Shown here: piece after piece, positions 9,512-18,192 of the stretch
Numbering within the stretch: position 1 is the stretch's first letter
How the letters are laid out: each line of letters begins with the position of its first letter
Source of the DNA: an uncultured Polaribacter sp.
GTDB lineage: Bacteria > Bacteroidota > Bacteroidia > Flavobacteriales > Flavobacteriaceae
Direction of reading: 5' to 3'
NCBI RefSeq assembly: GCF_947500975.1
Contig: NZ_CANMUE010000002.1
Coordinates: forward strand, 62,001-126,000
Length of the DNA stretch: 64,000 nucleotides
Position numbers and translations under genes: made by a program
The notes under the pieces: model-generated
What the model was told of the DNA's origin: nothing
The model's database searches: none
The model's input: only the letters and a program-made list of their open reading frames with translations

Positions 9512-10507
9512 ATGAAGAAAACATTACTTTTTATTGCTATACTATTTGCTGTAAATTTAGCGTTTGGTCAGCAAATTTTACATGAGCCTTTTGATTATAC
9601 TGTTGGAGAGTCACTTACTGGGCAAACTTTAACTACGAGTAATGTTTGGGTTGAAAAAAATGGGGCTACGAGTGGAGATATGTTAATTGTGGCTCAACCT
9701 ACTTGGAGTGATTTTGGAATTCCTTTACCTACAGGTAATGCAGTTGGTTATGAAGGTGGTGGAGATGATTTAAAGCTTCCTTTTACTGAGGTTAATTCTG
9801 GAACTATATATTTTTCTTTTTTAATGAATGTAGTAACTTACAAGGATCCAAGTAGTATTGATATATATAGGCAGGTAGTACTTTTAAATAGTACAGGAAA
9901 TGCTGGTCCAGCTCTTTTTATAAAAGCTGGAAGTAAAGATAATACTTTTAATGTAGGTTATGGATCTACAGATACAACTAGTAAAGCTGTATTTACTTCT
10001 ACGGATTATGATTTTGGTACTCAATTTTTCTTTGTGATAAGTTATAAATTTGATGGAACAATTGGTAAATTATGGGTAAACCCAACAGTTTCAGCTGCAG
10101 AACCTGTTTCAGATCTTACACTTGAAACTATTGATAAAACAAGGAATGAATTTGTTGCTATTAGTATGGAGGCTAGTTCTAATGCAAGAACACCAAATTC
10201 TGTTATTGATGAAATTAGAATTGGTACTACTTGGGAATCTGTAATATCTGATCCAACCGCATCCGTAGACGAAGTTTTTTCTTCTAAGTTTAGTGTTTAT
10301 CCAAACCCAGCAAGTGAGTTTGTAACTATTTCTTCAGAACTAGAAGTTAATAAAGTTGAAATTTTTAACTTATTAGGTAAAAGGGTAATCAGCAAAACAA
10401 TATTAAGTACTGGTAATTTAGATATTTCTTCATTATCTAAAGGGGTTTATTTGATGAAACTTACTAGTGGAGACTCTGTAGCTTCTAAGAAATTAATTAA
10501 GAACTAA
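9512..10507 (+). CDS. Type IX-secreted protein of unknown function
   Basis: This 331-residue protein has a signal peptide (MKKTLLFIAILFAVNLAFGQ) and a C-terminal type IX sorting domain of about 75 residues (from SKFSVYPNPASE to VASKKLIKN), so it should be exported through the outer membrane and anchored or released there. The middle (about 21-250) looks like a concanavalin/laminin-G-type beta-sandwich (LHEPFDYTVGESL, LPTGNAVGYEGGG, VIDEIRIGTTWES), a layout common in glycan-binding proteins. I recognise no lyase motif. The start at 9512 is chosen because the upstream in-frame TTG at 9455 lies inside the operator. It is first in a unit with its own operator, ahead of PL17 and kdgF, although a terminator-like hairpin follows it. 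A role in binding or attacking alginate outside the cell is inference. Confidence 0.88.
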   Translation: MKKTLLFIAILFAVNLAFGQQILHEPFDYTVGESLTGQTLTTSNVWVEKNGATSGDMLIVAQPTWSDFGIPLPTGNAVGYEGGGDDLKLPFTEVNSGTIYFSFLMNVVTYKDPSSIDIYRQVVLLNSTGNAGPALFIKAGSKDNTFNVGYGSTDTTSKAVFTSTDYDFGTQFFFVISYKFDGTIGKLWVNPTVSAAEPVSDLTLETIDKTRNEFVAISMEASSNARTPNSVIDEIRIGTTWESVISDPTASVDEVFSSKFSVYPNPASEFVTISSELEVNKVEIFNLLGKRVISKTILSTGNLDISSLSKGVYLMKLTSGDSVASKKLIKN

Positions 10508-10525
10508 ACATTTTAATACTATAAA

Positions 10526-10560
10526 AAAAGCTTTGAAATATTTTTATTTTGAAGCTTTTC
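10526..10560 (+). terminator. Terminator-like hairpin after the type IX-secreted gene
   Basis: AAAAGCTT (10526-10533) pairs with AAGCTTTT (10552-10559) around an AT-rich loop. It lies 19 bases after the stop and 26 bases before the PL17 start. No promoter fits between it and PL17, so it probably gives partial termination, lowering PL17/kdgF output relative to the secreted protein. Confidence 0.6.
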
Positions 10561-10585
10561 TAATTTAATTTATCAACTTTTTTCT

Positions 10586-12841
10586 ATGTTAAAAATCTCA
10601 AACTTTCTTTTAATTCTTTTAATTATTTTTTCGTGTGCTAAGAATACAGGTCAAAATTCAAATTATAATGTTGAGTTAAATGCTAACAGTGAGCATCCAA
10701 AATTAATTTTAACCAAACAAGGTGTTAAAGATATTAGAGCACAATTGGGTAATATTCCAATTTTTGATAAAACATTAGAAAAAGTAAAAGCAGAAATAGA
10801 TGCGGAAATTGAATTAGGAATTGAAACTCCAATACCTGTTCATTATTCTGGTGGTTATACACATGTTCGTCATAAACGTAATATGGTAGTTTTACAAAAA
10901 GCAGGTGTTTTGTATCAAATCTTAGATGATGCTAAATATGCTAAATATGTAAAAGACATGTTAATGCAGTATGAAAAAATGTATAAAACATTGCCCTTAC
11001 ACCCAAAAACAAGATCTTATGCAAGAGGTAAATTATTTTGGCAATGTTTAAATGATTCTAATTGGTTAGTATACGTTAGTCAGGCTTATGATTGTATTTA
11101 TAATTATTTGTCTTTAGAAGAACGAAATAAGTTAGAAACAAACCTGTTTAAGCCATTTGCAGATCATATTTCTGTTGATAGTCCTCAGTTTTATCAAAGA
11201 GTTCATAATCATAGTACCTGGGGTAATGCAGCTGTAGGTATGATTGGATTAGTGATGGATGATCAAGAATTAATTGATCGTGCGCTATATGGTATTAAAG
11301 GCTTAAAATTAAATACAAAAGAAAAAGATGATGATGGTGGTTTTTTAAATAAAGATGGAAAAGCAGGTTTTTTGGCTAATATTGAAGAGCCTTTTTCTCC
11401 AGATGGTTATTATAATGAAGGTCCTTATTACCAGCGTTATGCAATGTATCCTTTTTTAATTTTTGCTGAAGCTTTACATAATGTTAAACCAGAATTAAAA
11501 ATATTTGAATACAAAGAAGGAGTATTGTTAAAATCAATAAACGCTTTATTAAATTTATCTGATGCAGATGGAGATTTTTTTCCTCTTAATGATGGTCAAA
11601 AAGGGATGTCATATTATACAAGTGCTTTAGTGACTGCTGTTGATATTTCTTATCATTTTGGTGGGCAAGATCCAGGTTTACTTTCAATAGCAACAGAGCA
11701 AGATCGTGTTTTATTAGACGATTCTGGCCTAGCTGTAGCTCTTGGTATTAAAAATAGTAAGGCAGAACCTTTTAGTAAAAAATCTATTAATCTTTCTGAT
11801 GGTCCAAAAGGAAATCAGGGAGGAGTAGCAATATTAAGAAATGAAGATATTGAATTGGTTTTTAAATATGCGGCACAAGGTTCTAGTCACGGGCATTATG
11901 ATAAATTATCTTATTCATTATATGAAGATGGTGAGGAAATTTTACAAGATTATGGGTTATCTCGTTTTGTTAATATTGAGCAAAAAGGTGGTGGAAACTA
12001 TTTAAAAGAAAATAAAACTTGGGCAAAACAAACCATAGCTCACAATACGGTTGTGCAAAATGAAACTTCTCATTTTAATGCCAAATATGAAATTGGTAGT
12101 AAACATCATTCAGTTTTAAACTATTATTCTTCGGAAAATAATCATGTACAAGTTGCAAGTGCAAGAGAGAGTAATGCTTACCCAGGAACAGAAATGTTAA
12201 GAACCATGGCGGTAATAAAGGATGAAGATTTAGAAAAGCCTTATATGTTAGATATTATGAAGATTTCTTCTGATAAAGCTAATAAATATGATTTTCCTTA
12301 CTACTTTCTAGGACAGGTTATTCAAACAAATTTTGAATATAAAACACCAAAAACATTAAATACTTTCGGAGATAGAAATGGATATCAGCACCTTTTTGTT
12401 GAAGGGCAAGGAAAACCATCTAGCGATAATAGTAAATTATCTTGGTTGAATAAAGGAAAGTTTTATACATTAACTTCTGTTACTAACAATAATGATGAAT
12501 TGTTTTTTACAAGAATTGGGGCAAATGATCCAAAATTTAATTTGAGAAGAGATGCTGCATTAATATTAAGGCGAAATAATATAAAAAATACACTTTTTGT
12601 TTCTACTATTGAGGCGCATGGAAGTTATAGTCCAGTTACAGAGTCAGCTATAAATTCGAACAGTAGTATAAAAGAATTAAAAGTTGTTTTAGATTCTGAT
12701 AATTATACAGCAATAAAAATCACTAATATAAACGGTAAAACTAAATTGTTTATAACTGCAAACTCTAACAATAATTCAAAACACAATGTAAATATTAATG
12801 GTAATAATTACCAGTGGACTGGTGGTTATTATTTTAAATAA
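10586..12841 (+). CDS. PL17-family oligoalginate lyase, lipoprotein
   Basis: This 751-residue lyase releases unsaturated uronate monomers from the ends of alginate oligomers. The lipobox is FSCAKN, with no acidic residues after the cysteine, suggesting a periplasm-facing anchor. The alpha/alpha-toroid (about 40-370) contains HNHSTWGNAAVGM, matching the Asn-His pair of Alg17c-type enzymes, and GYYNEGPYYQRYAMYP, matching its catalytic tyrosine segment. The C-terminal beta-sandwich (about 390-745) has GSSHGHYDKLSYSLY with the metal-site histidine. The length matches characterised PL17 enzymes (about 730-740). kdgF, which handles the product of this enzyme, follows 24 bases downstream. Confidence 0.92.
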   Translation: MLKISNFLLILLIIFSCAKNTGQNSNYNVELNANSEHPKLILTKQGVKDIRAQLGNIPIFDKTLEKVKAEIDAEIELGIETPIPVHYSGGYTHVRHKRNMVVLQKAGVLYQILDDAKYAKYVKDMLMQYEKMYKTLPLHPKTRSYARGKLFWQCLNDSNWLVYVSQAYDCIYNYLSLEERNKLETNLFKPFADHISVDSPQFYQRVHNHSTWGNAAVGMIGLVMDDQELIDRALYGIKGLKLNTKEKDDDGGFLNKDGKAGFLANIEEPFSPDGYYNEGPYYQRYAMYPFLIFAEALHNVKPELKIFEYKEGVLLKSINALLNLSDADGDFFPLNDGQKGMSYYTSALVTAVDISYHFGGQDPGLLSIATEQDRVLLDDSGLAVALGIKNSKAEPFSKKSINLSDGPKGNQGGVAILRNEDIELVFKYAAQGSSHGHYDKLSYSLYEDGEEILQDYGLSRFVNIEQKGGGNYLKENKTWAKQTIAHNTVVQNETSHFNAKYEIGSKHHSVLNYYSSENNHVQVASARESNAYPGTEMLRTMAVIKDEDLEKPYMLDIMKISSDKANKYDFPYYFLGQVIQTNFEYKTPKTLNTFGDRNGYQHLFVEGQGKPSSDNSKLSWLNKGKFYTLTSVTNNNDELFFTRIGANDPKFNLRRDAALILRRNNIKNTLFVSTIEAHGSYSPVTESAINSNSSIKELKVVLDSDNYTAIKITNINGKTKLFITANSNNNSKHNVNINGNNYQWTGGYYFK

Positions 12842-12865
12842 ATAAAAACTAATAAACTTATAAAA

Positions 12866-13243
12866 ATGAAAAGATTTAGTGAAAAGTATGTCATTGCAAA
12901 AGAAATGGAATGGGAAGCTCTTGGAGGAGGAGTATCAAGAAAATTTTTAGGTTATGATAATCAAATTATGATGGTTAGTGTAAAGTTTGAAAAAGGAGCT
13001 TTAGGTTCACCACATCAACATTTTCATACGCAAGCAACTTATTGTGTTTCAGGTAAGTTTGAATTTGAAATTGATGGAGTAAAACAAATTATAGAAGCAG
13101 GAGATGGTGTGTATATTGAGCCTAATTTATTGCATAGTGCAGTTTGTTTAGAAGAAGGGCAGTTGATTGATACTTTTAGTCCTGTTAGAGAAGATTTTTT
13201 AAGTGGAGATGGAGTTTCTTATTTTGGAGATAAAGAGTCGTAG
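12866..13243 (+). CDS. kdgF: KdgF, uronate-linearising cupin
   Basis: This 125-residue single-domain cupin speeds conversion of the 4,5-unsaturated uronate released by alginate lyases into the linear keto form DEH. The metal site is visible: H50, H52, Q56 and H90 (SPHQHFHTQ and LLHSAV). D102 and R108 sit where studied KdgF proteins have their proposed catalytic Asp and Arg. It directly follows the PL17 gene, the usual partner. There is no signal peptide, so it is cytoplasmic. No clear terminator follows; only a weak GAGTC/GACTC stem at 13235-13250 is visible. Confidence 0.92.
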   Translation: MKRFSEKYVIAKEMEWEALGGGVSRKFLGYDNQIMMVSVKFEKGALGSPHQHFHTQATYCVSGKFEFEIDGVKQIIEAGDGVYIEPNLLHSAVCLEEGQLIDTFSPVREDFLSGDGVSYFGDKES

Positions 13244-13604
13244 GGGACTCATCACTACAAAGCATTTGTTATAATATACGCAATTATTTGTAAATTAATT
13301 GTATCTATTTTTCAAAAGTTTAGTAATTCTATTTTTTATAATATTTTATGAATTAATTAACAAAAGCTTGTTATTTAATAAAATTAAATTATATTTGGTA
13401 AACCAAATTGGTTTACCAATTTTTTTTATAATAAAATCAATAAATATTAAAGTAGAAGTGTAGTTGTGTTTTATTCTTTTAGGAGGGGTGTTAAAATGTA
13501 AAGTAGCTAATTTATTATTTTAAAGATTTTATTTATTGAAATTGTTTAACCTAAATTCCAATATTTATTGGAAAAAAAATATTTTTTTAAACAAAAACAA
13601 CATT
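13244..13604. other. Regulatory region before second susC
   Basis: This 361-bp gene-free stretch contains the promoter and operator at 13368-13419, then a leader of about 200 bases before the ATG at 13605. An open frame from a TTG at 13536 runs into susC but precedes the signal peptide with 23 unlikely residues, so I treat it as leader. The GGAGGGGTG at about 13482-13490 is unusually G-rich for this DNA, but I cannot assign it a role. Confidence 0.65.
13368..13419 (+). promoter_or_regulatory. Promoter with overlapping palindromic operator for the second susC unit
   Basis: TTG (13368-13370), exactly 19 bases, then TATATTTG (13390-13397) gives a full Bacteroidota promoter. The -7 element runs into a perfect 25-bp palindrome (13395-13419): TTGGTAAACCAA, one A, TTGGTTTACCAA. 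A protein bound here would cover the -7 element and the start point, as a repressor would. Confidence 0.88.
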
Positions 13605-16600
13605 ATGAGATTAAAATTTAAAATAACATTATTGTTATTGATGTTAGTAAACGTTTTTGCTTATGCACAAGATGCATACACCATTAAAGGTGTAGTTTTG
13701 GCAAAGGCAGACAATTCTCCGCTTCCCGGGGTTACAATTAGAATTTTGAAAACTACTAAAGGAGTTCAAACAGATTTTGATGGTAATTACTCATTAAAAG
13801 TGAAAAGTGGAGATGTGTTGCAGTTTTCTTATTTAGGATACTCATCACAAACAATTATTGTAAATGGGCAAAAAACATTAAATGTAAGTCTAACAGAAGA
13901 TGTTGCTTCTTTAGATGAAATTGTAGTAGTTGGTTATGGCTCTCAGAAAAAATCTACAGTAACAGGGGCGATATCAAAAGTAACAAACGAGAAGTTAGAT
14001 CAAATAGCAGTTGCTCGTGTTGATGAAGCTTTAATTGGTCAGGTTTCAGGTGTTAATATACAAACAACAAATGCCGAGGCAGGTGCGGCGCCAAGTATTC
14101 AAATTCGTGGATTAGGCTCAGTTTCTGCATCAACAGGTCCTGCTTTGGTGGTTGATGGTATTGTAGTTGATTCTGATTTTTTGTCAAATATAGATATGAA
14201 TGATGTGGAGTCTTTTGAGGTTTTAAAAGATGCAGCATCTTCTGCTATTTATGGTTCGGAAGGAGCAAATGGTGTAATCATTATTACAACAAAAAGTGGT
14301 AAGGATGGAAAAGTAAAATTTGGATACCAAACGTATTTTGGTATTAAAGAAGCTCATGACAGTAAAGGGTATAAAAAATCAGTTGCAGATTGGGCTGCGT
14401 ATGAGTTTGAGCAAACAGGTGAATATTCAGAAAGAACTCAATACATGCAGTTGTTAGTTGATGCTTTAGGTGTTGATAGAGATTGGCAAGAAGTTTTCTT
14501 TAACGGTGGAACTGTAGAAAGTCATTCTTTTTCTGCTAGAGGTGGAAATAGTAGTACTAAGTTTTCAGCTTCGTTAAGATACTTAGGAGATGAAGGGGTT
14601 GTAATTACAGATGATTACAAGTTATATTCAGCTAATATAAAGGTTGATACAAAGATAAACGATAAATTAAAGTTTGGTATTACGGCAACACCTTCTTATT
14701 CTAAAAGAAGAAGATTGCCTACTTCTATCCATAACCCAATCAGACAATCTCCTTGGTTGCCAATTTATCATACCGAAGAGTCTTTACAATTTGTAAATTT
14801 TGACAATTACCCTGATGTTGCAGTAGGTGATTATTTTTATGAAGATCATTTAATAGAGTTAGATTTAGACGGCGATGGTTCTGATACTAGACCACGTACT
14901 TCAGGAGATTCTAACCCTTATGCACAGTATGTAGAAAGAGAGCATTATGAATACAAAACTAAAATTTTTGGTAAAACTTATTTTGAATATAAGTTTGATG
15001 ATAATTTTAAATTCAAGACTCAGTTAGGTGTTACTTTAGAGAACAGAAGAAGACATAGGTATGATGGTGTTAATTATCATGCTAATGGAGCTTCTAGATC
15101 TCAACTAAATTATCAAAACAGAAATCAAACTAGAATTGTAAATGATAATTTATTAACATATAATAATAGTTTTGGAGATCATGATTTAAATGTATTATTA
15201 GGTTTAACTGTTCAACAAAGAAGAGTTGAAGATGCTCAGACAACAGGTGTAGGTTATACAAATGATTTGGTAAAAACTTTAAATGCAGCAACTTCTATTT
15301 CTGGATGGTCAGAGTATAATGAAACTAGAAGGAAAATAGGTTATTTTGCAAGGTTAAATTATTCTTACAAAGAAAAATACTTGTTTAATGCTTCAGTTAG
15401 ACGTGACGGTAGTTCGGTTTTTGGTGTAGATTCTAAATGGGGTATATTTCCAGCGGTATCAGTTGGGTGGAATATTCATAACGAAACCTTCTTAGAAGAA
15501 ACTGATTTCATAAGTAAACTAAAAATAAGAGGTAGTTATGGTTTAACAGGAAATGAAAACTTTGGAGGAGATAATTTATCTACACAATACTTTCCATATT
15601 TAGCATTACTTTCATCAAATACTTATGGGGTTGATAATGTTTCTGTTACGGCAATTAGTCCTGCTAATCTTCCTAACCCTAGTTTACAATGGGAAGCTAA
15701 TGAAGATTTAAGTATTGGTTTAGATTATGGTTTGTTTAATAATAAAATATCAGGATCATTCGATTGGTATACAAGAAATAGTAGTAAATTACTATTAGAG
15801 AACCCTGTAGGAGCAGTAACAGGTTTTTATTCAGGTCTTGTTAATATTGGAGAAGTTAGTAATACAGGTTTTGAAATGGAAGTTAAGTCAAGAAATATTT
15901 CAAATGAGAATTTTTCATGGACTACTACTTTAATAGGGACCACTTTAAAGAATGAATTGGTAAATTTAGCAGATTCTGATGGGCAAATTTTACAAGATAC
16001 TTACGATAGAAATACAGAGTGGATTAATGCTGTAGGACAACCAATATCTGCATTTTATGGGTATGTAGTAGATGAAGCTACACCTTTACCAAATGAGTAT
16101 TGGGATACACCTTACTTTCCAATAAATGGAGTTTCCGAGCAAGTTGTTGTAAAAGATTTAAATGGAGATGGTCTTATTACAGATGATGATAAAACTGTTC
16201 TTGGTGATCCTTATCCAGATTTAATTTGGTCATTAACAAATGAATTTAAGTTTGGAGCAGTTGATTTTTCTTTTATGTTACAAGGAAGCCATGGGGCACA
16301 AGTAAGAAATGTTGGAGATCAGTATTTTGGTACACATTGGCAAGGAGGTACAATTGATCAAGGTGCTGCTTTAGCAGTTACCAATAATGTAATTCCTCAT
16401 GAAACATTTTTACAAGATAGAGTATTAACAAATGATATTGTACAAGGTGCTGGTTATATATCTTTACGTAATGTTAATGTTGGTTTTAATTTTCCAAAAG
16501 ATGTAACATCTAAATTAAAATTAGAATCTTTAAGGTTATATGCTACTGGTCAAAACTTGTTGTATTTACCAACAGACCCAGATTATAACGGTTTCAATCC

Positions 16601-16706
16601 AGAACATTCAGACACTAATGCTGATGCTGTTTTAACAGCTGGAGGACAAAGAGCAGGAACACCTCAGTATAAAACCGTAACAATAGGTTTAAATGTTAAC
16701 TTTTAA
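13605..16706 (+). CDS. SusC/RagA-type TonB-dependent receptor (second pair)
   Basis: This 1033-residue outer-membrane importer is the channel of the second SusCD complex. The start at the ATG 13605 gives a clean signal peptide (MRLKFKITLLLLMLVNVFAYAQ); the longer frame from the TTG at 13536 does not. A carboxypeptidase-regulatory-like domain (about 27-100), the SusC box DEIVVVGYG, a plug and a barrel ending NVNF follow. It is only distantly similar to the first SusC in this window, so the two pairs are not a recent duplication. It leads a unit in which susD, two surface proteins, a PL7 lyase, the regulator, transporter and reductase all follow on the same strand with short gaps. Alginate oligomer uptake is inferred from these partners. 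Confidence 0.95.
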   Translation: MRLKFKITLLLLMLVNVFAYAQDAYTIKGVVLAKADNSPLPGVTIRILKTTKGVQTDFDGNYSLKVKSGDVLQFSYLGYSSQTIIVNGQKTLNVSLTEDVASLDEIVVVGYGSQKKSTVTGAISKVTNEKLDQIAVARVDEALIGQVSGVNIQTTNAEAGAAPSIQIRGLGSVSASTGPALVVDGIVVDSDFLSNIDMNDVESFEVLKDAASSAIYGSEGANGVIIITTKSGKDGKVKFGYQTYFGIKEAHDSKGYKKSVADWAAYEFEQTGEYSERTQYMQLLVDALGVDRDWQEVFFNGGTVESHSFSARGGNSSTKFSASLRYLGDEGVVITDDYKLYSANIKVDTKINDKLKFGITATPSYSKRRRLPTSIHNPIRQSPWLPIYHTEESLQFVNFDNYPDVAVGDYFYEDHLIELDLDGDGSDTRPRTSGDSNPYAQYVEREHYEYKTKIFGKTYFEYKFDDNFKFKTQLGVTLENRRRHRYDGVNYHANGASRSQLNYQNRNQTRIVNDNLLTYNNSFGDHDLNVLLGLTVQQRRVEDAQTTGVGYTNDLVKTLNAATSISGWSEYNETRRKIGYFARLNYSYKEKYLFNASVRRDGSSVFGVDSKWGIFPAVSVGWNIHNETFLEETDFISKLKIRGSYGLTGNENFGGDNLSTQYFPYLALLSSNTYGVDNVSVTAISPANLPNPSLQWEANEDLSIGLDYGLFNNKISGSFDWYTRNSSKLLLENPVGAVTGFYSGLVNIGEVSNTGFEMEVKSRNISNENFSWTTTLIGTTLKNELVNLADSDGQILQDTYDRNTEWINAVGQPISAFYGYVVDEATPLPNEYWDTPYFPINGVSEQVVVKDLNGDGLITDDDKTVLGDPYPDLIWSLTNEFKFGAVDFSFMLQGSHGAQVRNVGDQYFGTHWQGGTIDQGAALAVTNNVIPHETFLQDRVLTNDIVQGAGYISLRNVNVGFNFPKDVTSKLKLESLRLYATGQNLLYLPTDPDYNGFNPEHSDTNADAVLTAGGQRAGTPQYKTVTIGLNVNF

Positions 16707-16724
16707 TTTAAAACAACAACAGAT

Positions 16725-18170
16725 ATGAAATATATAAAATTTATAGCTTTTGCGCTATTAGGATTGACATACTCTTGTGATGTTGATGAATTCTTAAACC
16801 CAGATCCAGAATCATTAGTAACAAATTCAACATTTTTTAGCACTGATGCAGATGTAGAGCAAGGTGTTTTAGGAGTATATGATGCTGTACAAGGTATACC
16901 AGAAGAAACAACAGGTAGTGTTATTACAACAAATAAAGGAGTTCAATTTGAATATTTACTAACAGAACACCGTACTGATAATACAAGATCGGCTACTATT
17001 GAAGGATCTAAGGCTGATTTTCATAGATATATTGTAGAACCAACAAACAGTGAGTCTACAGATTATTACCAAAGTATGTATGAGGTGATTTTTAGAGCCA
17101 ATAATATCTTAGAATATGTAGATGTAGCTGATGAGGCTAATCAAACGGCTTATACTGCAGAATTAAGGTTTTTAAGAGCTTATGCTTATTTTAATTTAGT
17201 CAGATTGTATGGAGATGTACCTTTAGTGTTAAGTACTGTAAGTCCTAATAATTCTGAAGAATTATACACAAGAGATGATTCAACAGAGATTTATGATGCT
17301 ATTATAGCAGATTTAGAATACGCAGCAACAAATTTGGGAGTTGCTACAACTAAAAATAGAGCAAGTAAACCTGCGGCACAAGGATTGTTAGCTAAAGCTT
17401 ATTTGTCTATAGCAACTCCAAATTATACTGGGGCAAGACAAATGTGTGAAGCAATAATTAATTCTGGTGCCTATATTTTAGAAGCAGATTATAATGATGT
17501 TTTTTATAATGAAACAGGTAATGATGAGGTTATTTTTTCTATTGGATATATTTCTGGTGTAGACAATGATTCTCAAGGTTTTTCTTCTGAGTTTGATTCT
17601 GACGTAGGAAGACAAGATGGTTTAAACATTCCAAATGATAATTTAGTTAGTGCCTTTACTGGAGATACAGGAACTGTAAGAAGCGATTTTTCATACAGAG
17701 TTTCTCTAAATGATTTAGATTTATACGAAGTTGGAAAGTACTTTCCTGACGGAATTTCGGATGGAGATTTTAGTTCAATTATTCCTCGTAAGGCAGGTAA
17801 TGACTGGATTGTGTTAAGATATGCAGATGTTTTATTATTACATGTAGAAGCTATTATGGCAGGAGCCAATACTACTACAGATGGCAGTGCTTTAGCATCA
17901 TTTAATGCAATTAGAGCGAGAGCAGTAGGTGCAGAAGATGATTATGCATTAATTACTCAAGATGATTTATTATTAGAAAGAAGGTTAGAATTAGCATTTG
18001 AAAATCAACGTTTATTTGACTTACAAAGGTTTGGTTTAGATGCTCAAGTTTTACAAGATCATGCTACAGAAATGGGTTACACTTTTTCAACTACCGATTT
18101 GTTGTTACCGATACCTCAAAGTGAGATTAACTTAAGTAACGGTTTGTTAACTCAAAACCCTGGATATTAA
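16725..18170 (+). CDS. SusD-like outer-membrane lipoprotein (second pair)
   Basis: This 481-residue RagB/SusD lipoprotein forms the lid of the SusC encoded 18 bases upstream. The lipobox is LTYSC, followed by D-V-D-E-F, an acidic surface-export stretch. Family motifs include ELRFLRAYAYFNLVRLYGDVP (shared in form with the first SusD) and the C-terminal LLLERRLELAFENQRLFDLQRFG with LLPIPQSEI near the end. It is complete and of normal length. It should sit on the cell surface and bind alginate oligomers together with the two PKD proteins downstream. Confidence 0.95.
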   Translation: MKYIKFIAFALLGLTYSCDVDEFLNPDPESLVTNSTFFSTDADVEQGVLGVYDAVQGIPEETTGSVITTNKGVQFEYLLTEHRTDNTRSATIEGSKADFHRYIVEPTNSESTDYYQSMYEVIFRANNILEYVDVADEANQTAYTAELRFLRAYAYFNLVRLYGDVPLVLSTVSPNNSEELYTRDDSTEIYDAIIADLEYAATNLGVATTKNRASKPAAQGLLAKAYLSIATPNYTGARQMCEAIINSGAYILEADYNDVFYNETGNDEVIFSIGYISGVDNDSQGFSSEFDSDVGRQDGLNIPNDNLVSAFTGDTGTVRSDFSYRVSLNDLDLYEVGKYFPDGISDGDFSSIIPRKAGNDWIVLRYADVLLLHVEAIMAGANTTTDGSALASFNAIRARAVGAEDDYALITQDDLLLERRLELAFENQRLFDLQRFGLDAQVLQDHATEMGYTFSTTDLLLPIPQSEINLSNGLLTQNPGY

Positions 18171-18192
18171 TAATTTATAAATTTTAACTATC

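Noticed and set aside
13235..13250. GAGTC/GACTC hairpin after kdgF as a terminator
   Set aside because: It is a five-base stem without a T tail, too weak to call.
13536..13604. N-terminal extension of the second SusC from a TTG at 13536
   Set aside because: It precedes a clean signal peptide starting at the ATG 13605. It is treated as untranslated leader.
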